From: Herbaspirillum chlorophenolicum
GTDB taxonomy: Bacteria > Pseudomonadota > Gammaproteobacteria > Burkholderiales > Burkholderiaceae_D
DNA length: 64,000 bases
NCBI RefSeq assembly: GCF_001189955.1
Contig: NZ_LFLT01000008.1
Coordinates: 1-64,000, forward strand
Reading direction: 5' to 3'
The notes under the pieces: model-generated
Told to the model about the DNA's origin: nothing
The model's input: the letters and a program-made list of their open reading frames with translations, nothing else
The model's database searches: none
Program-made: the position numbers and the translations under genes
Shown here: positions 27,492-37,896 of the stretch, one piece after another
Layout of the letters: each line of letters opens with the position of its first letter
How positions within the stretch are numbered: the first letter of the stretch is position 1

Positions 27492-28601
27492 ATGAGCCTG
27501 CAACGCCCTCCATTGTGGCAAATCATCAAGCCGCACCTGACGGTGTTCGACGGCGCGCTGTCGCTGATCGTGTTCCTGATCCTGTCGGTAGGCATCGTCA
27601 CCCTGTACTCGGCCGGCATGAACTTCCCCGGCCGCGTGGAAGACCAGCTGCGCAACATCCTGATCGCCTTCATCGTCATGTGGGCCGCCGCCAACGTGTC
27701 GCCGCAGCTGTTGCTGCGGCTGGCGGTGCCGGTCTATACGATAGGGGTGACGCTGCTGATCGCGGTGGCGCTGTTCGGCATCATCAAGAAGGGTTCGCGC
27801 CGCTGGCTCAACATCGGCATGGTGGTGCAGCCCTCCGAAATCATGAAGATCGCCATGCCGCTGATGCTGGCGTGGTACTTCCAGAAGCGCGAAGGCATGC
27901 TGCGCTGGGATGCCTTCCTGGTGGCGGCCGTGCTGCTGCTGATCCCCGGCTTCCTGATCATCCGCCAGCCCGACCTGGGCACGGGCCTGCTGGTGCTGGC
28001 GGCCGGCTTCTACGTGATCTTTTTCGCCGGCCTGCCGTGGAAGATCCTGGTGAGCCTGGTGATTGCCGGCGCGGCCAGCCTGCCGGTGGTGTGGTCCTTC
28101 ATGCACGATTACCAGCGCCAGCGCGTCATGATGCTGATCGACCCGACATCCGATCCGCTGGGCAAGGGTTTCCACATCATCCAGTCGACCATCGCCATCG
28201 GTTCCGGCGGGGTTACCGGCAAGGGCTGGCTGATGGGCACGCAGACCCACCTTGAATTCATTCCCGAGCGCACGACCGACTTCATCTTCTCTGTCTATTC
28301 GGAAGAGTTCGGCCTGATCGGCAACATTGTCCTGCTGGTGCTTTACCTGCTGCTGATCGGCCGCGGCCTGATGATCACCGCCAATGCGCCGACGCTGTTC
28401 ACGCGCCTGCTGGGCGGCGCCATCACGATGATTTTCTTCACCTACGCCTTCGTCAACATGGGCATGGTGAGCGGCATCCTGCCGGTGGTCGGCGTGCCGC
28501 TGCCGTTCATGAGCTACGGCGGCACGGCGCTGGTGACGCTGGGTTTGGGGGCGGGCATCCTCATGAGCATCCAGCGCCACCGCAAGCTGGTGCAGACTTG
28601 A
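27492..28601 (+). CDS. rodA: Rod shape-determining glycosyltransferase RodA
   Basis: 369 aa SEDS-family peptidoglycan polymerase with about ten membrane segments. Signatures include IIRQPDLGTGLLVL, PERTTDFIFSVYSEEFGLIGN and the C-terminal GVPLPFMSYGGTALVT. It works with PBP2 encoded just upstream. The start codon is preceded by CCAGGAGCCAAC. The 87-base gap after mrdA has no terminator, so cotranscription is likely. Confidence 0.97.
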   Translation: MSLQRPPLWQIIKPHLTVFDGALSLIVFLILSVGIVTLYSAGMNFPGRVEDQLRNILIAFIVMWAAANVSPQLLLRLAVPVYTIGVTLLIAVALFGIIKKGSRRWLNIGMVVQPSEIMKIAMPLMLAWYFQKREGMLRWDAFLVAAVLLLIPGFLIIRQPDLGTGLLVLAAGFYVIFFAGLPWKILVSLVIAGAASLPVVWSFMHDYQRQRVMMLIDPTSDPLGKGFHIIQSTIAIGSGGVTGKGWLMGTQTHLEFIPERTTDFIFSVYSEEFGLIGNIVLLVLYLLLIGRGLMITANAPTLFTRLLGGAITMIFFTYAFVNMGMVSGILPVVGVPLPFMSYGGTALVTLGLGAGILMSIQRHRKLVQT

Positions 28602-28762
28602 GCGTTATCCGCGGCATCCAGCGCAGCCGTTTTGTTGTCGGCATGGCAATCGAATCGGCATGCGGATGAACTTGCGGCACTGACGCGTTGTCAGCCATGC
28701 GGTAACGCACTCTGGTATCGTTGCGAAAAATTCCAGCCGGATACACGCTCTTAGGGATGGGA

Positions 28763-29920
28763 ATGCAGACAATATCATTCAACTATCACAGTAAGGTTTT
28801 GCGCGCGGCGGCGCTGGCCCTGCCGGTTCTGCTGGCGGCCTGCAGCACCACACCGCCGCCGGCGCGCCAGACCGCCCAGGCGCCGACCAAGGCCAGCGGC
28901 GCTGCGCGCCCGTCCAACGTGCCGTCCTTGCCGGCCGCAGGTTCCGGTCGCGGCGGCTACTACAAGGATGACGGTCCGGGCGACCATATCCCGGACGGCC
29001 TGCTCGACGTAGCCGATGCCGAACCGCAAGTGGAGCCCGTTTCCAAGGCCGCCAGCCGGCCTTACGTCGTGTTCGGCAAGACCTACGTGCCGATCACCGA
29101 TAGCCAGCCCTTCATCCAGCGCGGCATCGGCAGCTGGTACGGCAAGAAATTCCACAACCAGAAGACCTCTTCCGGCGAGCTGTACGACATGTACAAGATG
29201 ACGGCCGCGCACCCGACGCTGCCGATCCCGTCCTATGCCCGCGTCACCAACCTGAAGACCGGCAAGCAGGTGATCGTGCGCATCAATGACCGCGGGCCGT
29301 TCCATTCCAGCCGCATCATCGACCTTTCTTATACCGCGGCATTGAAGCTGGGTTATCTCAGCTCTGGCAGCAGCGAGCTGGAAGTCGAGCGCATCCTGCC
29401 CGATGAGGCGCAGCGCATGGCCGATGCCCGCCGCAACGGCATTGTGCCGGCGCCGGTCAATGCCGCCGCCGAGAGCGGCGCCGGTGTCAGCACCGGTGCG
29501 GTCGCCGTCAATTCAGTCACGGCGCAGAGTTTGCCGCCGCAACCCACGGTGGCCGCAGTGCAGCCGATCAACGCCACCACCTCGACCTCCGCCAACGGCG
29601 CCGGCATGGCTGGCGGCGGCGGCATCATCAATGCGGTGGCCAGCGGTTCGTCGCCATCGCCGGCCATGCCGCAGGCGGTGCCGTTGACCGCCGGTTATTA
29701 CCTGCAGTTCGGCGCCTATTCCCAAGAAACCAATGCCTTGCAGGCGCGCGACAAGCTGATGCCGAGCCTGTCGGGCATCATCGATAACCTGCAGGCAGTA
29801 CAAGTGAACGGCCTGTACCGTCTCTACGCCGGCCCCTACGCGACCCGCCCGGATGCGCAGAACGCAGCGTTGATGGTGCGCCAGCGCAGTGTCGGCGCGC
29901 CGTTCGTGGTCGAACGCTGA
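28763..29920 (+). CDS. rlpA: Septal ring lytic transglycosylase RlpA family lipoprotein
   Basis: 385 aa. Signal peptide with lipobox ([13 protein letters not shown]), a low-complexity linker, the double-psi beta-barrel catalytic domain ([19 protein letters not shown] ... [20 protein letters not shown]), an Ala/Thr-rich linker, and a C-terminal SPOR domain ([16 protein letters not shown] ... [15 protein letters not shown]) that binds denuded septal peptidoglycan. The start at MQTISF is favoured by the AGGG 6-10 bases upstream; an ATG two codons earlier is also possible. It continues the rod operon. Confidence 0.93.
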   Translation: MQTISFNYHSKVLRAAALALPVLLAACSTTPPPARQTAQAPTKASGAARPSNVPSLPAAGSGRGGYYKDDGPGDHIPDGLLDVADAEPQVEPVSKAASRPYVVFGKTYVPITDSQPFIQRGIGSWYGKKFHNQKTSSGELYDMYKMTAAHPTLPIPSYARVTNLKTGKQVIVRINDRGPFHSSRIIDLSYTAALKLGYLSSGSSELEVERILPDEAQRMADARRNGIVPAPVNAAAESGAGVSTGAVAVNSVTAQSLPPQPTVAAVQPINATTSTSANGAGMAGGGGIINAVASGSSPSPAMPQAVPLTAGYYLQFGAYSQETNALQARDKLMPSLSGIIDNLQAVQVNGLYRLYAGPYATRPDAQNAALMVRQRSVGAPFVVER

Positions 29921-29940
29921 CGCCGCACCGGAGCAGGCAC

Positions 29941-30273
29941 ATGCATCCTTACCTTGCACTCGGCATCGCCATCGTTTCCGAAGTCATCGCCACTTCCGCG
30001 CTGCGCGCTTCCGATGGTTTCTCAAGGCTGTGGCCTTCGCTGGTCGTGGTGGCAGGCTACGGCCTGGCGTTCTTCTTCCTGTCCGTCACGCTCAAGTCGA
30101 TTCCGGTCGGGATTGCCTATGCAATCTGGTCCGGGTTGGGGGTCGTGCTGATCTCGGTGGCGGCCTGGGTGCTGTTCGGCCAGAAGCTGGATCTGGCGGC
30201 GATCATTGGCATGGGGCTGATCGTGGCGGGCGTGCTGGTGCTGAACCTGTTCTCGAAGTCCTCGGCGCACTAG
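29941..30273 (+). CDS. SMR-family small multidrug resistance transporter
   Basis: 110 aa with four membrane segments. The essential proton/substrate glutamate is E14 in [11 protein letters not shown], and the [11 protein letters not shown] segment matches EmrE/QacE. SMR proteins exchange protons for quaternary ammonium or other cationic compounds as antiparallel dimers. It starts 20 bases after rlpA, so it may share the transcript. Substrate is not determinable; a guanidinium (Gdx) or polyamine role is possible. Confidence 0.9.
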   Translation: MHPYLALGIAIVSEVIATSALRASDGFSRLWPSLVVVAGYGLAFFFLSVTLKSIPVGIAYAIWSGLGVVLISVAAWVLFGQKLDLAAIIGMGLIVAGVLVLNLFSKSSAH

Positions 30274-30301
30274 CTCGTATCAAGGCTGGCTGCCGTATGC
30301 G

Positions 30302-31201
30302 TCAGCCAGCCTCGTTTTTCAGTTCCAGCGCGCGCTCATACAGCGCGTTTTTTTTCTGGCCTGTAATCTGCGCGGTGAGCGCGGCAGCTTGCTTGACCGG
30401 CAACTCTTCCAGCAGGATGCGCAGGATGCGCTCGGCATCGGCCTGATCGCCATCCGATGGCGGCGCACCTTGAATCAACACGACAAACTCGCCGCGCTGG
30501 CGGTTGGCATCTTCTTCCAGCCACGCCGGCGCATCGCCGAGCGGGCAGCGGTGGATGCTTTCGAACAGCTTGGTCAGTTCGCGCGCCAGCACGATCTGGC
30601 GTTGCGGCCCGAACACCTGCAGCATGGCTTGCACGGTGTCGACGATACGGTGCGGCGCTTCGTAAAATACCAATGCCGCCTGCATCGAGGCCAGTTCCTG
30701 CAATGCGGTCTCGCGCTGGCGTGCCTTGGATGGCAGGAAACCGACAAAATGGAAGCGCTGGTCGTCCAGTCCGGATGCCGACAGCGCCGCCACCGCCGCC
30801 GATGCGCCCGGCAGCGGCACCACCTGCAAGCCGGCCGCACGTACCGCGTCGACCACGCGTGCGCCGGGATCGGAAACAGCCGGCGTGCCGGCATCCGACA
30901 CCAGCGCGATGCGTTCGCCCTGGCGCAGGCGTTCGACGATCTTCACGGCGGCTTCGCGCTCGTTGTGCTCGTGGGTTGCCATCAGTTGCTTGGACAGGCC
31001 GTAGCGCTGCAGCAGCTGGTTGGTGTTGCGGGTATCCTCGCACGCCACTGCATCGGCGATGGCCAGCACGTGCAGCGCGCGCAGGGTAATGTCGCAGGCA
31101 TTCCCGATGGGCGTGGCCAGCACATATAATGCCGACACCGGATAGTTTTGCTGTGCGGCATCCGACAGGATGGAAGCGGCTGCGCTCGGGTTCTGGTTCA
31201 T
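30302..31201 (-). CDS. rsmI: 16S rRNA (cytidine-1402-2'-O)-methyltransferase
   Basis: 299 aa SAM-dependent tetrapyrrole-methylase-fold enzyme acting on 16S C1402. Signatures: LYVLATPIGNACDITLRAL, ACEDTRNTNQLLQRYG, ALVSDAGTPAVSDPGARVV and FVGFLPSKARQRE. The start at MNQNPSAAAS is preferred over a longer frame that lacks conservation. It is divergent from the lpoA-like gene, with their 5' ends only 13 bases apart, the same arrangement as rsmI/lpoA in E. coli. Confidence 0.95.
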   Translation of the reverse strand: MNQNPSAAASILSDAAQQNYPVSALYVLATPIGNACDITLRALHVLAIADAVACEDTRNTNQLLQRYGLSKQLMATHEHNEREAAVKIVERLRQGERIALVSDAGTPAVSDPGARVVDAVRAAGLQVVPLPGASAAVAALSASGLDDQRFHFVGFLPSKARQRETALQELASMQAALVFYEAPHRIVDTVQAMLQVFGPQRQIVLARELTKLFESIHRCPLGDAPAWLEEDANRQRGEFVVLIQGAPPSDGDQADAERILRILLEELPVKQAAALTAQITGQKKNALYERALELKNEAG

Positions 31202-31214
31202 TGGAGGAGGCGGG

Positions 31215-32444
31215 ATGTTCACTGGATTCAAAAAAATGGCCGCGCTGGCGGGGTTGGCCGGCGGCCTGGGCGGATTATGGATGCCGGTTTGGGCGGCATC
31301 CCCGACAGCCGACAGTGTACCCCTGCTGGCACAGGCTGAGGCGAGCTCGCAGCAGGTTCCATCCGCCGATCCGGCCGCACCCCAGTCAGGACCCGCTGCA
31401 TTCCCGGCATCCGTCCCGGTGCGCATGGCCTTATTGCTGCCCAATCGCGGCGGCATGTTTGGCGCCGCCGCCGATGCCGTGCGTACGGGCTTCCTGGCGG
31501 CCTATGCGCGCCAGAAGGAAAACATCCAGTTGTCCGTCATCGAGACCGGCGACTCGGTGTCGGACATGCAGCGCGCCTATGACGATGCTTCAACCAGATT
31601 CGATATCCTCGTCGGACCACTCTCGCGTAGCGCCGTGACCTCGGTTGCCCAGAGCGGACATGTCATCAAGCCGACCATCGCACTGGCCCAGCCTGACTTG
31701 CCCGGCGAAGCCGAACCGCAATTGCCGCCGATGATGCTCACCGTCGGCTTGTCCATCGACGATGAGGCGCGCCAGGTGGCCAACTGGGTCGAGAAGGAAA
31801 AAGCGCCCGGCAAGATCTTTGCGGTTTCCACCGCGGTGACGTGGCAAAAACGCGCCGCCCGTTCCTTCCTGATCCGCGCGCGCCAGCTTGGGCTGCAGGT
31901 CGAGACCCTGGAGCTGAGTACGCCCGGCAACGTCCTCAGCGCGCCCGGCCTGGCCCAGCTGGCCAAGCGCATCGAGCAGGAAAAGCCGGCACTGGTCTTC
32001 GCCGCGCTTGACGCGAGCCAGACCGTGCAACTGCGCAGCGCGGTGGGCGCCGAACTGCCGCTTTATGGCACCTCGCAGATCAATCCCTTTACGCTCAACC
32101 GCGACAATCAAAACGACAAGATGCCGGAGCTGGATGGCGTCAAGCTGATCGATCTTCCCTGGCAATTGCAGCCCGACAACATTGCGGTCGCGCGCTATCC
32201 GCGGCCGACCGGCAATGAAAACGACCGGCCCAATCCCGATTTGGCGCGCCTGTATGCGCTGGGTATCGATGCCTACCGCATCGCTTATGAAATCGCCCAG
32301 CAGCGTTCCGGTTTCGACCTCGATGGCGTCACCGGACGTCTCAACGTCAACATGATCAGGGGCGGCGCCACCTACTTCCAGCGCCAGGAGACCCAGGCGA
32401 TCTTCCAGGACGGTCTGCCGGTGCCGACCGCCGACCAGTATTGA
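31215..32444 (+). CDS. Penicillin-binding protein activator, LpoA C-domain type
   Basis: 409 aa. Type I periplasmic-binding-protein fold matching the C-terminal domain of LpoA (VRMALLLPNRGGMFGAAADAVRTGFLAAY, FDILVGPLSRSAVTSV, RLYALGIDAYRIAYEI, GRLNVNMIRGGATYF). LpoA activates PBP1A in enterobacteria. Two differences are visible: there is no N-terminal TPR-like domain, and the signal peptide ends VWAASP with no cysteine, so the protein appears to be exported and soluble, not a lipoprotein. GGAGGAGG precedes the ATG. Synteny with yraN-diaA-dolP supports the family call. Confidence 0.88.
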   Translation: MFTGFKKMAALAGLAGGLGGLWMPVWAASPTADSVPLLAQAEASSQQVPSADPAAPQSGPAAFPASVPVRMALLLPNRGGMFGAAADAVRTGFLAAYARQKENIQLSVIETGDSVSDMQRAYDDASTRFDILVGPLSRSAVTSVAQSGHVIKPTIALAQPDLPGEAEPQLPPMMLTVGLSIDDEARQVANWVEKEKAPGKIFAVSTAVTWQKRAARSFLIRARQLGLQVETLELSTPGNVLSAPGLAQLAKRIEQEKPALVFAALDASQTVQLRSAVGAELPLYGTSQINPFTLNRDNQNDKMPELDGVKLIDLPWQLQPDNIAVARYPRPTGNENDRPNPDLARLYALGIDAYRIAYEIAQQRSGFDLDGVTGRLNVNMIRGGATYFQRQETQAIFQDGLPVPTADQY

Positions 32445-32454
32445 GGGAACCCGC

Positions 32455-32862
32455 ATGGGCATGTTCGACGGCTGGCGCCGTCCTGCAGGAGGCGCCCAAC
32501 CGGACCGGCCGGATTCACGCACCGGCCGCCAGCGCACCGGCGACGCGGCCGAGGATGCGGCGCTGGCCTATTTGCGCCGCCACGGCCTGGAGTTGATCGA
32601 ACGCAATTTCCGTTGCAAGGGCGGTGAGATCGACCTGGTCATGCGCGACGGCGCCGGACTGGTCTTCATCGAAGTACGGGCCCGCGCCAGCCGCTCGCAC
32701 GGCGGCGCCGCCGCCAGCATCACACCCGCCAAACAGCGCCGCCTGATCGTGGCCGCCCAATTGTTCCTGCAGCGCTATGCCTCGCCGCCGCCATGCCGTT
32801 TCGACGTGGTGAGTTTCGATGGCGAGGATGTGGAATGGCTGCGTAATGCCATCGAGGAATAA
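32455..32862 (+). CDS. YraN family protein (UPF0102, endonuclease-like fold)
   Basis: 135 aa. Contains the UPF0102 pattern GRQRTGDAAEDAALAYLRRHGLELIERNFRCKGGEIDLV (quoted family region, residues about 22-62) and VFIEVRARASRSHGG, including the nuclease-fold residues G-E-I-D-L and E-V-R. The usual lysine of E-V-K is arginine here. Function is unsettled. It lies between the lpoA-like and diaA genes, as in many proteobacteria. Confidence 0.88.
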   Translation: MGMFDGWRRPAGGAQPDRPDSRTGRQRTGDAAEDAALAYLRRHGLELIERNFRCKGGEIDLVMRDGAGLVFIEVRARASRSHGGAAASITPAKQRRLIVAAQLFLQRYASPPPCRFDVVSFDGEDVEWLRNAIEE

Positions 32863-33064
32863 TGCGCAAGCCGAAGCGGCTCGCCTTTGATGGTTTCGCT
32901 GTCGTCCGGGACCTGACAGGCCTAGCCGCGGTGTGCCTTTGCGTGCCGTTTTTGCGGTATCCGGCCGCATCTGGCGGTATCATATGGGCCCGGACATCGA
33001 GAAACTTTTCTTTACGATTTGTGCCGGCTTGGCGCCGCGCAACTCAACTATAATCGCAAGCACT

Positions 33065-33661
33065 ATGACAAATCCCCGCATCCTTGCCCACTTCCAGGAA
33101 AGCGCCGACCTGAAGATGAAGGCAGCCAATGTATTGGCGCAACCGATCGAACAGGCGATTGAACTTATGTTTACCGCGCTGTCGAATGGCAACAAGATTC
33201 TTGCCTGCGGCAACGGCGGATCCGCTGCCGATTGCCAGCATTTCGCGGCCGAACTGGTCGGACGTTTCGAACGTGAACGCCTGCCGTTGCCGGCCATGGC
33301 GCTGACCACCGACACGTCCATCCTGACCGCGGTCGGCAACGATTACAGCTACCAGGAAATTTTCTCGAAGCAAGTCCAGGCCTTCGGCCAGGCGGGCGAC
33401 ATCTTGCTGGCGTTTTCCACCTCGGGCAATTCGGGCAATGTCCTGGCCGCCATCGAAGTGGCCCACGAGCGCGACATGCGCGTCATTGCCCTGACCGGCA
33501 AGGGCGGCGGCACTATCGGCAAGACCTTGAACGACACCGATGTCCACATCTGTGTGCCGCATGACCGTACCGCGCGCATCCAGGAAGTCCATCTGGTGAC
33601 TTTGCACTGCATTTGCGACGGTATCGACGTCGCGCTTTTTGGAGATGATGCGAATGAGTGA
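33065..33661 (+). CDS. diaA: SIS-domain DnaA initiator-associating protein DiaA-like
   Basis: 198 aa SIS-domain protein with [25 protein letters not shown] and the C-terminal [21 protein letters not shown], close to DiaA and to the phosphoheptose isomerase GmhA. DiaA binds DnaA and promotes orderly initiation. The operon position (lpoA-yraN-diaA-dolP) favours DiaA; GmhA-type sedoheptulose-7-phosphate isomerase remains the alternative name. A GTG/ATG-rich leader of 200 bases follows yraN. Its end overlaps the next gene by 8 bases. Confidence 0.85.
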   Translation: MTNPRILAHFQESADLKMKAANVLAQPIEQAIELMFTALSNGNKILACGNGGSAADCQHFAAELVGRFERERLPLPAMALTTDTSILTAVGNDYSYQEIFSKQVQAFGQAGDILLAFSTSGNSGNVLAAIEVAHERDMRVIALTGKGGGTIGKTLNDTDVHICVPHDRTARIQEVHLVTLHCICDGIDVALFGDDANE

Positions 33662-34313
33662 TTCACGATCGTTGTTTGTCCGGATGCGCCGCCCGCTGGC
33701 GGCAGTGGCGCTGGGCGGCATGCTGGCCCTGAGCCTGCAAGGCTGCTTCGCGGTGTTTGCCGGCGGTGCGCTGGCCACCACCTTTGCTGCCACCGACCGC
33801 CGTACGCTGGGGGCGCAGACCGAAGACAAATCGATCGTGGTCAAGGGAGAGACTCGTATTCCCGACGTGGTGGCCGCCGGCTCGCACGTCAACGTGACGG
33901 CCTTCAACCGCAAGGTGCTGCTCAGCGGCGAAGTGCCTGATGAAGCATCCAAGGTTGCCGCCGAGCGCGAAGCCAAGGCCATCTCCAACGTCGACACCGT
34001 GTTCAACGAACTGGAAGTCGGTCCGGCATCCGGCTTCGGATCGCGCTCCAGCGACGCGCTCATCACCAGCAAGGTCCTGGCCAGCCTGGTGGATGACAAG
34101 ACGCTGTATTCCAGCGCCTTCAAGGTCACCACCGAGCGTGGCATCGTGTACATGATGGGCCGCGTGACTCCGCGTGAAGGCCAGCTCGCCGCCAAGATCG
34201 CCAGCGGCGTCTCCGGTGTGCAGAAGGTCGTGACGCTGTACGAGTACATCACGGAAGAAGAATTGCAGGATTACCAGCGCAAGCCGGCTAGTGAAAACAA
34301 GTCTCCCGCCTGA
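33654..34313 (+). CDS. dolP: BON-domain outer-membrane lipoprotein, DolP/YraP-like
   Basis: 219 aa. Lipobox at ALSLQGC, then two BON domains (about residues 65-130 and 140-205; [20 protein letters not shown] and [18 protein letters not shown] are the strands typical of BON). DolP in E. coli supports BAM activity and outer-membrane integrity. GGAG lies 9 bases before the ATG, inside diaA, so translation is coupled. A terminator follows. Confidence 0.9.
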   Translation: MSDSRSLFVRMRRPLAAVALGGMLALSLQGCFAVFAGGALATTFAATDRRTLGAQTEDKSIVVKGETRIPDVVAAGSHVNVTAFNRKVLLSGEVPDEASKVAAEREAKAISNVDTVFNELEVGPASGFGSRSSDALITSKVLASLVDDKTLYSSAFKVTTERGIVYMMGRVTPREGQLAAKIASGVSGVQKVVTLYEYITEEELQDYQRKPASENKSPA

Positions 34314-34343
34314 GTCGGTTCCGGCTATTTGTTGATGCAAGTC

Positions 34344-34370
34344 AAAACCGCCGGATAAACCGGCGGTTTT
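34344..34370 (+). terminator. Terminator after dolP
   Basis: Stem AAAACCGCCGG / CCGGCGGTTTT, loop ATAAA, no longer T-run on the plus strand beyond TTTT. Confidence 0.85.
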
Positions 34371-34526
34371 CACGTCCGGGCCGCCTCCCGCAGGAATCGG
34401 CCGGCGCGATTATAATGGTCGGGTTTTCCTTCCCCTTTCTCTTTTTCGACGCGCGGCGCATGTTGTCGCCGCGATATTGCCGTCCAGGCAACGTCGCCGG
34501 GGAAAATCCGTCATCGGAGCAAGCTC

Positions 34527-35054
<528 letters not shown>

Positions 35055-35076
35055 GCCTGGGCTTGCTCCCATCCTG

Positions 35077-35107
35077 AAAAAAACGCCGGCAATTGCCGGC
35101 GTTTTTT
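35077..35107. terminator. Bidirectional terminator between the TlpA-like gene and the chemoreceptor
   Basis: A-run, stem AACGCCGGCAATTGCCGGCGTT, T-run, between convergent genes. Confidence 0.92.
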
Positions 35108-35152
35108 ATTGTTGCGATCCACCACACTCCGGTTTTATCGCAAGGGTGGAAA

Positions 35153-36718
35153 TCAATGCGGCGGCAAGGCCGGTGTGCCACCTTCCAGGCGAAATACGCT
35201 CACTGCTTCAGACAGCGCGGTTGCCTGGTCCTGCATGGCCTTGGCGGCCGCTGCCGCTTGCTCCACCAGCGCGGCATTCTGCTGCGTGGCCTCGTCGATA
35301 TGCGTGATAGCCAGGTTGACCTGTTCGATGCCGTCGCTTTGCTCCTGGCTGGCCGAAGTGATTTCGCGCACGATGTCGGTCACGCGCGCCACGCTGGCGA
35401 CCACTTCGCTCATGGTGTTGCCGGCCTGCTCAACCAGGCGGCTGCCGTCATCCACCTGTTGCACCGAATCGTCGATCAACTGCTTGATTTCCTTGGCCGC
35501 CGCTGCGGCGCGTTGCGCCAGTGTGCGCACTTCCGATGCGACGACCGCAAAGCCGCGTCCTTGCTCCCCTGCGCGCGCTGCTTCCACTGCGGCATTCAGG
35601 GCCAGGATATTGGTCTGGAAGGCAATGCCGTCGATCACGCTGATGATGTCGGCAATCTTTTGCGATGACGCGTGGATCGAGCCCATGGTCGCCACCACGC
35701 GGCCCACCACATCGCCGCCCTGTTGCGCGACTTCCGACGCCGACGCCGCCAGCTGGTTGGCCTGGCGCGCGTTGTCGGCGTTCTGCTTGACGGTGGAAGT
35801 GAGTTCTTCCATGGCCGAAGCAGTTTCTTCCAGCGAGCCGGCCTGCTGTTCGGTGCGCGCCGACAGGTCCATGTTGCCGCTGGCGATCTCGCGCGAGGCG
35901 GTATTGATGGTTTCGGTACCCACGCGAACGCGGCCGACGATATCGAGCAGGTTGTTGTTCATGGTGCGCAGCGCCGCCAGCAGCTTGCCGGTCTCGTCGT
36001 GCGCATCGCTGGCGATATGGGAGGTGAGGTCGCCCGCGGCCACGGTCTGCGCGATGCTGACCGCCTGGTTCAGCGGCCGCGTGATGCTTTGCGTGAGCAG
36101 CCAGGCCAGCGCCGCACCCAGTACCAGTTCGATCAATCCCAGCCCCAGCAGCAGATTGCGGCCGGAACGGTAGTTGTTGTTGATCTCGGCGGCAGCTTCA
36201 TCGATCAGCTGTTTCTGGAACTCCGCGTAGCGCAGCACGCTGTTGGCATAAGCATCCATCATCTTGACCAGTTCGCCGTCGGTCATGGCGCGCGCGCGTT
36301 CGGTGTCGCCTGCCGCCTTCATGTCGAAGATGCGCTGGCGCGTATCGCGGTAGGCGACGCGCAGTTTGCCGACTTCATCGAAAAGGCGTTTCTCGTCGGC
36401 GCTGACGATGGCCGACTCGACGCGCTTTTGCAGTTTGCTGATGTTGTTCGATTCGGTATCGATCTGGGCCTGGAAGAATTTTTGGAAAGCGGCATCCTCG
36501 CTTTTCATCACCGCAAAAGTACGCACGCCATTGGTCTTGATCGCTGCATGCCATTGCTCGGCATCGCGCTCCTTCTTCAGGGCAACGCTGACCATGTCCG
36601 CGGTTGCGTCACCGATGTTCTCCAGGCGCCACACCGCGATCCCCACCATCACCGCCATGAGCATCAGCAATGAAATGAAGCCGATGGCCAGACGTACGCC
36701 TATCTTGAGGTTTTTCAT
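35153..36718 (-). CDS. Methyl-accepting chemotaxis protein
   Basis: 521 aa. Membrane segments at about residues 10-30 and 190-212 flank a helical periplasmic sensor of the 4HB type ([22 protein letters not shown] near its start). A HAMP domain follows, then the signalling domain with the hairpin tip [31 protein letters not shown]. Glu/Gln-rich methylation helices are visible. There is no C-terminal CheR-tethering pentapeptide; the protein ends ALPPH. The ligand cannot be inferred. A perfect 18-bp palindrome lies about 95 bases upstream. Confidence 0.95.
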   Translation of the reverse strand: MKNLKIGVRLAIGFISLLMLMAVMVGIAVWRLENIGDATADMVSVALKKERDAEQWHAAIKTNGVRTFAVMKSEDAAFQKFFQAQIDTESNNISKLQKRVESAIVSADEKRLFDEVGKLRVAYRDTRQRIFDMKAAGDTERARAMTDGELVKMMDAYANSVLRYAEFQKQLIDEAAAEINNNYRSGRNLLLGLGLIELVLGAALAWLLTQSITRPLNQAVSIAQTVAAGDLTSHIASDAHDETGKLLAALRTMNNNLLDIVGRVRVGTETINTASREIASGNMDLSARTEQQAGSLEETASAMEELTSTVKQNADNARQANQLAASASEVAQQGGDVVGRVVATMGSIHASSQKIADIISVIDGIAFQTNILALNAAVEAARAGEQGRGFAVVASEVRTLAQRAAAAAKEIKQLIDDSVQQVDDGSRLVEQAGNTMSEVVASVARVTDIVREITSASQEQSDGIEQVNLAITHIDEATQQNAALVEQAAAAAKAMQDQATALSEAVSVFRLEGGTPALPPH

Positions 36719-36812
36719 TCCTGTCTCCCTTGTGTTGCGACCCTTGTTCTTGTTGCTTGGAGTGGGTCGATGATGACGTCGGCACGGACTGTGCCGTACC
36801 AATCCAGCGTAA

Positions 36813-36830
36813 CACAGGCATATGCCTGTG
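36813..36830. promoter_or_regulatory. Perfect palindrome upstream of the chemoreceptor gene
   Basis: CACAGGCATATGCCTGTG, 18 bp, with a nearby related inverted pair GCAGGC/GCCTGC at about 36845-36860. It lies between the EamA stop and the chemoreceptor start. It could be an operator or part of a terminator for the upstream gene, though no T-run follows. Confidence 0.45.
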
Positions 36831-36911
36831 CGGCTGCAGCAAATGCAGGCGGCATGTGCCTGCGATGATGTCCGGCAATAACCGGGCCCGGAAGGAAGGG
36901 CGGCGATTGCC

Positions 36912-37832
36912 TCAGCGCGTGCGCGGCTGCGCCGCCGACCCGCGAGGCAGCAGCACGCACAGCGCCGCGCAAAAGATCAGCGCAAAGCCGGCCAGGTCGG
37001 AAGAGGTGGGGCGATCGCCCAGCAGTAGCACCGCGCCGGTGACGCCCACCACCGGCACCAGCAGCGTACCCAGGGCAGCGACGCCGGCCGGCATGCGCGC
37101 CACGATCGAGAACCAGATGATATGGGCCAGCGCCATGCCAAACAGGATGTGATAGCCCAGCGCCAGCATCACCTCGCCGCGCATCGCATGCCACGCCGGA
37201 AAATACGGTGCGCTTTCGAAACTGAACAGGCCCGTCAGCGCCACCAGCGCACCGGTCAGCAATTGCCAGCCGGCCATGGCCAGCGGCGCCGACGAAAGCC
37301 GCGCCCACTTGGTATAGACCGTACCGGCCGCCCATGACAACGCCGCACCCAGCGCCAGCAGCACCCCATGCGGAAGGCCGCCGCCGGCCAGCGGCCACAG
37401 CAGGGTCAGCAAGCCGCCAGCGCCCAGCAGCAAACCGCTGCTGCGCATTGCATCGAGCCGTTCTCCCAGCGCGAAGCGTGCGAACAGCGTGGCCCACAGC
37501 GGCATCGAATAAGTGATGATGGCCACCCGCGAAGTGGCCGCGCCCAGTTGCGCGAAGGTCAGCAGGATATTGAACAGCGCCACATTGAGCAGTCCCGCCA
37601 CCACGATGTGCAAGCGCTCGCGTCCGGAGCGGATCGCCAGCGGGTGTCCGCGCAGCAGCCCCAGCGCGAACACCGTGCAGGCCGCCGCGCCCAGGCCGAT
37701 GCTGCGCAGCGCCCAGGGCGACGCGCCCGTCAGCGATACTTTTACCGCCGGCCAGTTCAGGCCCCACAAGATGCCCAGCAGCACCAGCAACGCTCTGGAT
37801 TGGCCGTGGCTGGCCGGTGCGGCGCCGTTCAT
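36912..37832 (-). CDS. EamA-family (DMT superfamily) transporter
   Basis: 306 aa with about ten membrane segments arranged as two EamA repeats. The second repeat ends with [27 protein letters not shown], and the first contains [24 protein letters not shown]. Such carriers export amino acids or other metabolites. It lies 64 bases downstream of the M81 gene in the same orientation and might be the last gene of that operon, but the gap leaves this open. Substrate unknown. Confidence 0.9.
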   Translation of the reverse strand: MNGAAPASHGQSRALLVLLGILWGLNWPAVKVSLTGASPWALRSIGLGAAACTVFALGLLRGHPLAIRSGRERLHIVVAGLLNVALFNILLTFAQLGAATSRVAIITYSMPLWATLFARFALGERLDAMRSSGLLLGAGGLLTLLWPLAGGGLPHGVLLALGAALSWAAGTVYTKWARLSSAPLAMAGWQLLTGALVALTGLFSFESAPYFPAWHAMRGEVMLALGYHILFGMALAHIIWFSIVARMPAGVAALGTLLVPVVGVTGAVLLLGDRPTSSDLAGFALIFCAALCVLLPRGSAAQPRTR

Positions 37833-37896
37833 GATGGTGGTCTCCTTGGAACCTGTTTATTGTGGCCGCAGCCGTTGGCGGCTGCGGCATGGTGCT

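Noticed and set aside
37845-37860. GGAACCTGTTT resembling the REP-like arm
   Set aside because: Only nine bases match and there is no second arm, so no hairpin.
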